DNA from: Lyngbya confervoides BDU141951 | Lineage (GTDB): Bacteria; Cyanobacteriota; Cyanobacteriia; Thermosynechococcales; Thermosynechococcaceae | Direction: 5' to 3' | Length of the DNA stretch: 58,541 nt | Assembly: GCF_000817775.3 (NCBI RefSeq) | Contig: NZ_JTHE03000037.1 | Coordinates: forward strand, 1-58,541 | Shown: one piece after another, positions 50,197 to 58,541 of the stretch | Position numbering within the stretch: the stretch's first letter is position 1 | How the letters are laid out: every line of letters starts with the position of its first letter | Position numbers and translations under genes: made by a program | The notes under the pieces: generated by a model | Database searches by the model: none | Told to the model about the DNA's origin: nothing | Seen by the model: only the letters and a program-made list of their open reading frames with translations

Positions 50197-50212
50197 ATCA
50201 GAGCGATTAAAC
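50185..50212. repeat. 14-bp tandem duplication over the stop of cluster gene E
   Basis: CAGAGCTATTAAAT (50185-50198) and CAGAGCGATTAAAC (50199-50212), 12 of 14 identical; the TAA at 50194-50196 is in the first copy. Confidence 0.8.
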
Positions 50213-50311
50213 CAGGGGAATGGCGGGGAATTGCACAGTGGCTTCCTCCCCTTCGCCAGATTGGATGCCGCCGACCTAGGCCGGCACTGGCTGATTTCCG
50301 GGAAGTCAAGA

Positions 50312-50980
50312 TTAGCGCAGCTGAATTAGATAGCCGCAGCGATGCTCCCCATTCACAATCCAGTGGGTGCGCTCCACCGCGCAATCTTCTAGGGCGAGGG
50401 CAAACATTTCCAGTTCGTGATCGCACACCTTGGGGAAGGATTCGGCCACATGGGCAATGGCGCAATTGTATTCCGTGAGGATAAACTCTTTGGCCTGACT
50501 GGGGTCGGCATCCAGGGGCTGCGGGTAATATTCGGCCATGTAGCCTTCGTTCTTGCGCAACTGCACCAGTTCCGCCACCCGTTCGGCTAGGGGACCTTTG
50601 CCAAGTTTCTGCTGATACTCCAGAGCCTTGCGCTCCCACTGCTTGCGCAAAATGGTTTGCATTTGATCCGGACCAACGGTTTCGGCCAGGGTATCGAGCA
50701 GGTCGAGGGCAAATTCATCGTGGCGATCGGGGAGGCGATCGCGTCCGGCCTTACTGAGGCGATAGGTATGCTGGGGCCGTCCCATTCCCTCCTGGACCAG
50801 CTCAAACTCTAAGAGCCCCTCGCCTTCAAGATCCTTGAGATGTCGTCGAATCGCCTGGGGACTGACCGCCAGCGCCGTGGCCAGATCGTTGGCCGTGGCC
50901 CGCCCCTGACGCAAAAGATAGTTCAGGATATCTTGCTTGGTGGAATGCCCCGCGCTAGCCATAGATTCAGGACTGCCCAT
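50312..50980 (-). CDS. sufR: Iron-sulfur cluster biosynthesis repressor SufR
   Basis: 222 residues. An N-terminal DeoR/ArsR-like winged helix (TKQDILNYLLRQGRATANDL, VSPQAIRRHLKDLEGEGLLE) and a C-terminal half with four Cys (NCAIAH, KVCDHE, EDCAVE, HRCGYL) that hold an Fe-S cluster. SufR represses its own gene and the sufBCDS operon when clusters are plentiful. It is divergent from sufB, with two SufR-type sites in between. ATG 50980 was used; ATG 50962 is possible. Confidence 0.95.
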   Translation of the reverse strand: MGSPESMASAGHSTKQDILNYLLRQGRATANDLATALAVSPQAIRRHLKDLEGEGLLEFELVQEGMGRPQHTYRLSKAGRDRLPDRHDEFALDLLDTLAETVGPDQMQTILRKQWERKALEYQQKLGKGPLAERVAELVQLRKNEGYMAEYYPQPLDADPSQAKEFILTEYNCAIAHVAESFPKVCDHELEMFALALEDCAVERTHWIVNGEHRCGYLIQLR

Positions 50981-50999
50981 CGAAGTTCCTAGACTTTGA

Positions 51000-51013
51000 C
51001 AACATCAATGTTG
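51000..51013. promoter_or_regulatory. SufR operator 1
   Basis: CAAC-ATCAAT-GTTG, an exact CAAC-N6-GTTG site, the known SufR recognition pattern, 20 bases upstream of the sufR ATG. Confidence 0.88.
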
Positions 51014-51038
51014 CTAAAGTATTTTACAATGACAAAAG

Positions 51039-51052
51039 CAACCCGATTGTTG
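51039..51052. promoter_or_regulatory. SufR operator 2
   Basis: CAAC-CCGATT-GTTG, the second CAAC-N6-GTTG site, 39 bp from the first and next to a TATTATAC segment that may be the sufB -10 region. Confidence 0.88.
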
Positions 51053-51109
51053 CTTTATTATACATGTCCGATGGAGGGGGCGCAGCGCCCCGTTTAGAGA
51101 GTAAACGTC

Positions 51110-52546
<1,437 letters not shown>

Positions 52547-52634
52547 GGGGCGATCGCTGGCAGGCTTGGGGGAGAGCGCTTCCCCCGTTTGTTGAAAAGA
52601 TGACGGTTGTAAACGGTTGGAGTAAGGAGAAAAC

Positions 52635-53429
52635 GTGAAGAACGAAACGGGTGAGGTCATCCTCTCGATTCAAAATTTAACGGCGAGCGTGGATGACAAT
52701 CCGATTTTGAAGGGGGTCAACCTGGAGATTCGCGCTGGAGAGATTCACGCGATCATGGGACCCAATGGATCGGGGAAAAGTACCCTATCCAAGGTGCTGG
52801 CTGGCCATCCCGCCTACGAGGTCACCGGGGGCCATGTCACCTATCGAGGCCAGAACCTGTTTGATTTAGAGCCGGAAGACCGGGCGCGCGCCGGCGTGTT
52901 CCTGGCCTTCCAATATCCCTTGGAAATCCCCGGGGTGAGCAACCTAGACTTTTTACGTGTCGCCTACAATGCCAAGCAAAAGCACGAGGGCAAGGAGGAA
53001 CTGGACGCCTTTGATTTTGACGATTTGGTGCGCGATCGCCTGGAAGTGGTGAAGATGGACCCGGCCTTTCTCGATCGCAGCGTGAATGAGGGCTTTTCGG
53101 GCGGCGAGAAGAAGCGGAACGAGATTCTGCAAATGGCGCTGCTGGAGCCTGCGCTGGCGATTTTGGATGAAACCGACTCTGGTTTAGATATTGATGCCCT
53201 GAAGATTGTGGCTAACGGCGTGAACCAGCTCACGAGGCCGGACAATGCGGTGCTGTTGATTACCCACTACCAGCGCTTGCTGGACTACATCGTGCCGGAC
53301 TATGTGCATGTGATGGCGCGGGGCCAGATTTTGACCACCGGCGGAAAAGATCTAGCGCTGGAGCTGGAGTCGAAGGGATACGACTGGATCCTGGAGGACG
53401 AAAAACTGGCAGCGGGGGCAGCATCATGA
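52635..53429 (+). CDS. sufC: Fe-S cluster assembly ATPase SufC
   Basis: 264 residues. ABC-type ATPase: Walker [22 protein letters not shown]-loop [14 protein letters not shown], signature [20 protein letters not shown] and Walker [20 protein letters not shown], followed by the H-switch [13 protein letters not shown]. It drives the SufBC2D complex. The start is GTG 52635 with AAGGAG seven bases upstream. Its stop overlaps the sufD ATG by four bases. Confidence 0.97.
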   Translation: MKNETGEVILSIQNLTASVDDNPILKGVNLEIRAGEIHAIMGPNGSGKSTLSKVLAGHPAYEVTGGHVTYRGQNLFDLEPEDRARAGVFLAFQYPLEIPGVSNLDFLRVAYNAKQKHEGKEELDAFDFDDLVRDRLEVVKMDPAFLDRSVNEGFSGGEKKRNEILQMALLEPALAILDETDSGLDIDALKIVANGVNQLTRPDNAVLLITHYQRLLDYIVPDYVHVMARGQILTTGGKDLALELESKGYDWILEDEKLAAGAAS

Positions 53430-54748
53430 GTCTACAAGTGTCTTCTGCCTCGGTGAGTGCGGCCTCGGGTTCCGCTGCCCAAAAGCGGCAGGCTTATCTG
53501 GCGCAGCTGTTAGCCCAGCGTCCAGCGTCAGCTACTGGGGAACTCCAGGCCATCCGCGATCGCGCGCTGACCCTGATTCAAGAGCAGGAACTCCCTGGCC
53601 CCAAAGCGGAAGACTGGCGGTTTACGGATCTGTCGCCCCTCTATGCGATCGAATTTCAGGCCGCGCCCGCCGCAACGCTGACCCCCGATCAACTGGAGGC
53701 GATCGCCTGGTCTGGCTTAGAGCCCCGGATTGTGTTTGTGAATGGCCGCTTTGAGTCTCAGCTTTCTCAGCTGCAGTCCCTACCGGCAGGAGTTTCCTTT
53801 GCGTCCATCGCAGATCTCAGTGCCGAGGCCCTGACTGCGATCGGGCAACATCCGGGGGCTGGGGAGGTGTTTACGGCGCTGAACGCGGCAACCTTCTTAG
53901 ATGTAGCGGTGCTCAAGGTGGCTAGAAATCAGGTGCCTGAGGAGCCGATTCATCTGCTGTTTGTGACCACAGCCGGGGCGCAGCCGCATATGAGCGTACC
54001 CCGCGTGCTGGTGCAGGTAGAAACCGGGGCGGTGGCCACGCTAATTGAAGATTACGTAACCGTGGGAACTGGCCAGACCTTTACCAATGCGGTGACGGAG
54101 GTGGCGATCGCCGCCAATGCGGAACTGCGTCACACGCGCATCCAACGGGAAAGTCCCGAGGCCTTTCACTTGGGCAAAACCACAGTCACCCAGGCCCGCG
54201 ATAGCCGCTACCGGGCGGTGAATTTGAGTGTGGGCGGCCAGATTTCCCGGCACACCCCGGAGGTGACGACCCTAGATGGGCAGACCGAAACGGTGCTGGA
54301 CGGGCTAACGCTGGCGGTGGCGAGTCAGCTTGCCGATACCCATTCCACCCTCACCTTTAGCGCCCCCCACTGCACCGCGAATCAGTTACACAAGTGCATT
54401 GTGGATGATGCGGCGCGGGCGGTGTTTAACGGCAAGGTGTTTGTGCCGCAGGTTGCCCAGCAAACGGATGCGGCCCAGCTCAGCCGCAACCTGTTGCTTT
54501 CGCCAAAAGCCAGGGTTGATACCAAACCCCAGCTGGAAATTGTGGCGGATGATGTGAAATGTGCCCACGGGGCCACCGTCAGCCAGCTGGAAGAAGATGA
54601 AGTGTTCTACTTACAAAGCCGGGGACTTGATCGCGAGAACGCTTGCGATCTGCTGGTCAAAGCCTTTGCCGCAGAGATCTTGCAAAAGTGCCCCGTGGAT
54701 TCGATTCGCCAGGGTTTGCTGCGGCAGATTTTGGCGCAGGTTCGCTAG
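53426..54748 (+). CDS. sufD: Fe-S cluster assembly protein SufD
   Basis: 440 residues. The N-terminal part has [20 protein letters not shown]; the C-terminal beta-helix has [60 protein letters not shown] and [19 protein letters not shown]. SufD pairs with SufB in the scaffold and is involved in iron acquisition. It is translationally coupled to sufC (ATGA overlap) and followed 39 bases later by sufS. Confidence 0.96.
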   Translation: MSLQVSSASVSAASGSAAQKRQAYLAQLLAQRPASATGELQAIRDRALTLIQEQELPGPKAEDWRFTDLSPLYAIEFQAAPAATLTPDQLEAIAWSGLEPRIVFVNGRFESQLSQLQSLPAGVSFASIADLSAEALTAIGQHPGAGEVFTALNAATFLDVAVLKVARNQVPEEPIHLLFVTTAGAQPHMSVPRVLVQVETGAVATLIEDYVTVGTGQTFTNAVTEVAIAANAELRHTRIQRESPEAFHLGKTTVTQARDSRYRAVNLSVGGQISRHTPEVTTLDGQTETVLDGLTLAVASQLADTHSTLTFSAPHCTANQLHKCIVDDAARAVFNGKVFVPQVAQQTDAAQLSRNLLLSPKARVDTKPQLEIVADDVKCAHGATVSQLEEDEVFYLQSRGLDRENACDLLVKAFAAEILQKCPVDSIRQGLLRQILAQVR

Positions 54749-54787
54749 TCTATCTCCTCCCTTGTCCCTTAACCGCCCTACAGGTCT

Positions 54788-56050
54788 ATGATCGCGATTC
54801 AGGAAAAATCCCTTGCCCAACAGGTTCGTGCCGACTTTCCGATTCTGCACCAGGAGGTGAACGGCCAACCGCTGGTCTATCTGGATAATGCGGCCACCTC
54901 GCAGAAGCCCCAGGCGGTGCTGGAGGCGCTGAACCACTATTACCGGCGGGATAACTCCAATGTGCATCGCGGGGTGCATACCCTCAGCGGTCGGGCTACG
55001 GATGCCTACGAAGGGGCCAGGGACAAGGTGGCGGCCTTCGTCAACGCTGCCCATCGGGAGGAGATTATTTTTACCCGCAATGCCAGCGAAGCGATTAACC
55101 TGGTGGCCTACGCCTGGGGGCAAACTCAGATCCAGGCGGGGGATGAAATTATTCTGACGGTGATGGAGCACCACAGCAATCTGATTCCCTGGCAGATGGT
55201 GGCGCAGCGCACTGGAGCGGTGCTCAAGTTTGTGGGCCTGACCGAGACTCAGGAGTTTGACCTGGAACAGTACAAGGCGCTGGTGAGCGATCGCACCCGG
55301 CTGGTGGCTGTGGTTCATGCCTCCAACACTCTGGGCTGCATTAATCCGGTGGAGGAGATCATTGCGATCGCCCATCGGCATGGGGCGAAGGTGCTGATTG
55401 ATGCCTGTCAGAGTGCGCCGCACCTGAAGTTGGATGTGCAGGCGATGGACTGCGATTGGCTGGTGGCTTCGGGGCATAAGATGTGTGGGCCGACTGGGAT
55501 TGGATTTTTGTACGGCAAGCAGCAAATTTTGCGATCCATGCCGCCGTTTTTAGGGGGCGGGGAAATGATCGCGGATGTGTTTTTAGACCATGCCACCTAT
55601 GCGGATATTCCCCATAAGTTTGAGGCGGGGACGCCGGCGATTGGGGAGGCGATCGCGCTGGGGGCGGCGGTGGATTATCTGATGGAGATTGGCATGGATC
55701 GCATTCATGCCTACGAGGCGGAGCTGACGGCCTATTTGTTTAAGCGCTTGGCGGAAGTTCCGGAGGTGACGGTGTACGGGCCGCAGCCGGATGCGCGGGG
55801 CGAAGGGCGAACGGCGCTGGCGTCGTTTACGGCGGGAGAGGTGCATCCCCACGATTTATCCACGATTTTGGATCAGGCGGGGGTGGCGATCCGGGCGGGG
55901 CATCACTGCACGCAGCCCTTGCATCGGGCGATCGGGGCGCAGTCGACGGCTCGGGCGAGTTTGTATTTTTACAACACCCCGGCGGAGATTGATAAATTTA
56001 TTGAATCGCTTCAGGAAGCGGTGGAGTTTTTTGGGAGTATTTTTGGCTAG
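54788..56050 (+). CDS. sufS: Cysteine desulfurase SufS
   Basis: 420 residues. [20 protein letters not shown], the PLP Lys in [20 protein letters not shown], and the active Cys in [20 protein letters not shown] identify the group II desulfurase that removes sulfur from cysteine for the Suf system. It is the last gene of the operon. SufE, its usual sulfur acceptor, is not adjacent. A small 10-bp near-repeat (TCTAGAGCAG/TCTAGCCATA) follows the stop. Confidence 0.97.
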   Translation: MIAIQEKSLAQQVRADFPILHQEVNGQPLVYLDNAATSQKPQAVLEALNHYYRRDNSNVHRGVHTLSGRATDAYEGARDKVAAFVNAAHREEIIFTRNASEAINLVAYAWGQTQIQAGDEIILTVMEHHSNLIPWQMVAQRTGAVLKFVGLTETQEFDLEQYKALVSDRTRLVAVVHASNTLGCINPVEEIIAIAHRHGAKVLIDACQSAPHLKLDVQAMDCDWLVASGHKMCGPTGIGFLYGKQQILRSMPPFLGGGEMIADVFLDHATYADIPHKFEAGTPAIGEAIALGAAVDYLMEIGMDRIHAYEAELTAYLFKRLAEVPEVTVYGPQPDARGEGRTALASFTAGEVHPHDLSTILDQAGVAIRAGHHCTQPLHRAIGAQSTARASLYFYNTPAEIDKFIESLQEAVEFFGSIFG

Positions 56051-56105
56051 TCTAGAGCAGTCTAGCCATATTTAACCCATCTTTGAGTTAGGGATGTCGC
56101 TTCTG

Positions 56106-56699
56106 CTAAGCGGCGTTGAGTTTGGCGGTGACTTCCACTAGTTTTTGGGCAACCTGATGAACGGCGAGTCGTTGGGCTTCATCCTGCAACTGGCCTTGGG
56201 CATCAAAGGCTGAGTGGGCCGTGGGAATAGATTTTTGATCGGGGATGACTAGGACGCCGATCCCTTCTAAAATGGCCCGCACATGAATCAAGCCCCGCAT
56301 GCCGCCCAGTTGCCCCGGTGAGGCAGACAGCAGCGCTGCGACTTTATGGCGAAAGCAGGATAGGGCCATGGGCGGCTCTCCGGGTTCGGGCCGGGAGGCC
56401 CAGTCAATGGCGTTTTTGAGCAGGGGGGTAAGGGAGCCGTTGTATTCCGGGCAAGCGATGAGGAACCCCTGATGCTCTTTCAGCAGGGCTTTGAACTGAA
56501 CCACTGAGGCGGGTAGACCGGCCTTGGCTTCTAGGTCTTGATTGTACAAAGGCATGTCGTAGTCGAGAAAGTCGAGGTAGGTGACCGCTGCCCCGGCTGC
56601 TTTTGCGGCTTCAGCTGCCGCTTTGACTAACTGCTGGTTGAAGGAGGCGCTGCGGGTGCTTCCGGCAAAGGCCAGAATTTTGGGGGTTTGAGGCTCCAT
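56106..56699 (-). CDS. NADPH-dependent FMN reductase family protein
   Basis: 197 residues, flavodoxin-like fold. KILAFAGSTRSASFNQQLVK is the FMN phosphate-binding loop; FLDYDMPLYNQDLEA, PEYNGSLTPLLKNAIDW and SASPGQLGGMRGL complete the family pattern of ChrR/YieF/SsuE-like quinone or chromate reductases. The physiological substrate is unknown. ATG 56699 was chosen over GTG 56714. It converges on sufS, 55 bases from its end. Confidence 0.9.
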   Translation of the reverse strand: MEPQTPKILAFAGSTRSASFNQQLVKAAAEAAKAAGAAVTYLDFLDYDMPLYNQDLEAKAGLPASVVQFKALLKEHQGFLIACPEYNGSLTPLLKNAIDWASRPEPGEPPMALSCFRHKVAALLSASPGQLGGMRGLIHVRAILEGIGVLVIPDQKSIPTAHSAFDAQGQLQDEAQRLAVHQVAQKLVEVTAKLNAA

Positions 56700-57339
56700 T
56701 GGGGGGATCTCCACGTTCCTGTGGCTCTTATCTTAGCAGGCGCTGACTTGGGGGTTGGGCAGAGGGGGGATTGGGTGCGCGGTAATGAGGGGAACCTGTG
56801 GAGTTTCTCTGGCTTGCGTTGATTTTGCTGCCTTTTGGGGAGGGTGGATGCGATCGCTCAGGGGACCTTCCGTCGGGAGGATCGGGAGAAGGCTCAAAGG
56901 ATTTTCTTGCCGAGCCAGAAAGCATTGGCAAGCATGCTGGAAGGGAGAGATATTTTACCTAATCAAGTTTTAAGGTTTATAAGATGATTTTTGACGCTAA
57001 AATGCTTGAGAAAAGCTGTTATTTTACTCTAGTCAATAAATTTGGGAATTTTTGAGGAAGGGAAGGAGGCTAGAACGGCAGGCGTGCTAAAGGATTCTAG
57101 GAACCTATCTCCGCTTGGGGTCCATACTCCTCGGTACAGTGCATTTATACTATTTCTAGGCTGATTAAAAGAGTTCTAGATTTATGAATGAGCTCTAACA
57201 CTCATATTTAGGGATTTTAAACGGTATTTGATTGCTAAACGTCCCTGATCGGGATGTTAGATGCAAGTTGCTTATTTAAATACAAATTACGTGCTCTCTC
57301 CACAGTCAAAAATGGTAAACCAAGAGGAATACATCATCT
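56700..57339. other. AT-rich intergenic stretch before the GTPase gene
   Basis: 640 bases. The first 250 resemble the GC-rich neighbourhood; from about 56940 the base use shifts to A+T, and stays so through the next gene. No credible gene, tRNA, insertion-sequence end or long repeat was found. Confidence 0.6.
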
Positions 57340-58470
57340 ATGAACAATTACTCAATTATCATGCTCGGTCCCAGTGGCTCAGGAAAGACCGTATTCCTGT
57401 CCAGTTTGTATAAAAAGCTTTCAACACAAAGTGATCTAGGATTTTTCCTTCAGGTCGATACTGCTGAAAAACGTATACGGCTCAATAATATCTATACCCA
57501 AGTTGCTGTTGATGAAAGATGGCCTGCTGGTACAAGATACAACGAAGTTTCGGAGTGGACATTTACTTGTCGAGTTCAAACAAGTGATTTGTCAATTTAT
57601 GATGCCTGCTCCTTTACATACCTTGACTATGCTGGAGGCAGGATTACCGAAGAAGCCGACGAGGAAGACGGAGGCTTAGGTTTTAGCGATAGATTTAAGA
57701 CAGCAGATGCCCTTCTAGGATTATTAGATGGTCAAAAGCTGTGCTCTTTAATGAGACAGGAAAAGCTAGGTACAGTTTGGGCTCTTAAAGATCTACGCAA
57801 TATGATCGATGTAATGCAAGGATCGAATAAGCCTGTTCAGTTTATTATTAGCAAGTGGGATGTGGTTGAGCAGAGCTATACTCTAGAGCAAATCAGAGAT
57901 CGATTGCTTGAGATTGATGAGTTTAAAAATTTGGTCAGACTTAGAAATCAAGCTAGTTCACCTGTTCGTCTTATTCCTGTCAGTGCAGTAGGAAAAGGTT
58001 TTGCAATTGCACAAGCTGATGGCAGCATGAAAAAAACAGGTGAACTGCCTAAGCCATTCCAGGTTGAGGTTCCACTAGCTTGTATCTTGCCTGATATGAT
58101 CAAGGTAATGATAGATGAGCTGATAAAAAAACGTGAAGCCGAGTTAAAAAACCCTATAGAGGTTAAACCTAATCTAGGCTTTCTTGATTACCTAGGAAAA
58201 TTATTTGCTGGTGGTGTAAAATTTGTCCAAGAACTTTTACCGAAAAAGTATCAATTTACAGATGATATTTTCCAGACTTTAATTGAATGGGCAGAAACTC
58301 CTGCCCAACAGAAGGTTGATTTTGCGGCTAGAAGAACTGAGGAGCTAAGGCGAGAACAAGTAGAATCTTTAAAGGTAGTTGGTCACAGCAAGAAGTACAC
58401 CTTATTGGAAATAGGGCGTTTCCTTAAGTCGTACAGCAATTATGCGGAAGCGAGTTTTGGTTCAGGGTAA
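57340..58470 (+). CDS. TRAFAC-class GTPase domain protein
   Basis: 376 residues. The N-terminus has a P-loop SIIMLGPSGSGKTVFLSSLY, a Walker-B-like TYLDYAGGRI, the guanine-specificity motif ISKWD (residue ~175) and a G5-like PVSAVGKG, all in order for a GTPase. The C-terminal ~130 residues are helical and Lys/Glu-rich (MIDELIKKREAELKN, ARRTEELRREQVESLKV). GTPases of this kind (LGPxGSGKTxFL start) occur in predicted bacterial conflict systems together with GTPase-associated proteins. The gene is much richer in A+T than the rest of the window, which suggests transfer. Partners, if any, lie beyond 58541. Confidence 0.75.
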   Translation: MNNYSIIMLGPSGSGKTVFLSSLYKKLSTQSDLGFFLQVDTAEKRIRLNNIYTQVAVDERWPAGTRYNEVSEWTFTCRVQTSDLSIYDACSFTYLDYAGGRITEEADEEDGGLGFSDRFKTADALLGLLDGQKLCSLMRQEKLGTVWALKDLRNMIDVMQGSNKPVQFIISKWDVVEQSYTLEQIRDRLLEIDEFKNLVRLRNQASSPVRLIPVSAVGKGFAIAQADGSMKKTGELPKPFQVEVPLACILPDMIKVMIDELIKKREAELKNPIEVKPNLGFLDYLGKLFAGGVKFVQELLPKKYQFTDDIFQTLIEWAETPAQQKVDFAARRTEELRREQVESLKVVGHSKKYTLLEIGRFLKSYSNYAEASFGSG

Positions 58471-58541
58471 CCGTCCCAGGGTCGAACGAAAAAATGAGCG
58501 TTTTAGGGTCGCCAGTCGATTAAGATACAGAGCATGAGTTC

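Noticed and set aside
54611-55525. 304-codon open frame antisense to sufD/sufS
   Set aside because: Long antisense frames are common in GC-rich genes; this one lies fully opposite the strongly conserved sufD and sufS.

Overview
The window is chromosomal DNA of a cyanobacterium. The evidence is the 3' end of psbA (photosystem II D1), the photosystem II subunit gene psb30/ycf12, ycf54 (chlorophyll cyclase factor), a Tic20-family gene, a porin with an SLH domain, narM/ntcB nitrate-assimilation genes, sufR next to sufBCDS, and frequent GCGATCGC (HIP1) octamers. Most of the window is GC-rich, densely packed core genome. I cannot name the species. No insertion sequence, CRISPR array or rRNA was seen; the only tRNA is tRNA-Lys(UUU).

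Layout. 1-450: end of psbA and psb30, convergent, with terminators. 600-6015 (minus): DUF1818 protein, exported protein, rpoZ, then a nitrate/molybdenum-cofactor run read ntcB > trpD2-like > mobA > narM > J-domain protein, with two 4-bp start/stop overlaps. 6016-8960: porin with a probable Yfr1 small-RNA target over its ribosome-binding site, and ycf54. 9000-14600: comF, aroQ with a 44-residue companion, cinA, a WecA/MraY-type transferase, glyA. 14600-18650: small Cys-rich protein, tic20, exported protein, methyltransferase, class II aldolase. 18900-21600: tRNA-Lys, a serine-recombinase-like protein with a degenerate catalytic domain, a Nif11-like protein, rimM. 21700-27600: avtA, FHA protein, Ser/Thr kinase, a cobalamin riboswitch in front of hupE, SYLF protein. 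27700-32900 (plus): phospholipase D/helix-hairpin-helix nuclease, J-like coiled-coil protein, TPR protein, HerA-like ATPase. 32900-37900 (minus): tig > clpP > clpX > alpha/beta hydrolase. 38300-42350 (plus): asd > dapA > rnj. 42400-46640 (minus): PIN-PhoH, FKBP, phasin-like protein, RtcB, unknown protein. 46700-50200 (plus): five unrecognised exported proteins. 50300-56050: sufR divergent from sufBCDS, with two SufR operators between. 56100-58541: flavin reductase, then an AT-rich stretch with a TRAFAC-type GTPase at the edge.

The most unusual parts are: (i) the 46.7-50.2 kb exported-protein cluster, whose first gene has two 19-bp direct repeats 42 bp apart over a predicted promoter; (ii) many one-off 13-16 bp tandem duplications, most of them sitting on stop codons; (iii) the AT-rich GTPase gene at the right edge, which may open an accessory or conflict locus lying outside the window; (iv) the porin leader that matches the Yfr1 core exactly. 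Protein names rest on motifs recognised by eye; no search was run.
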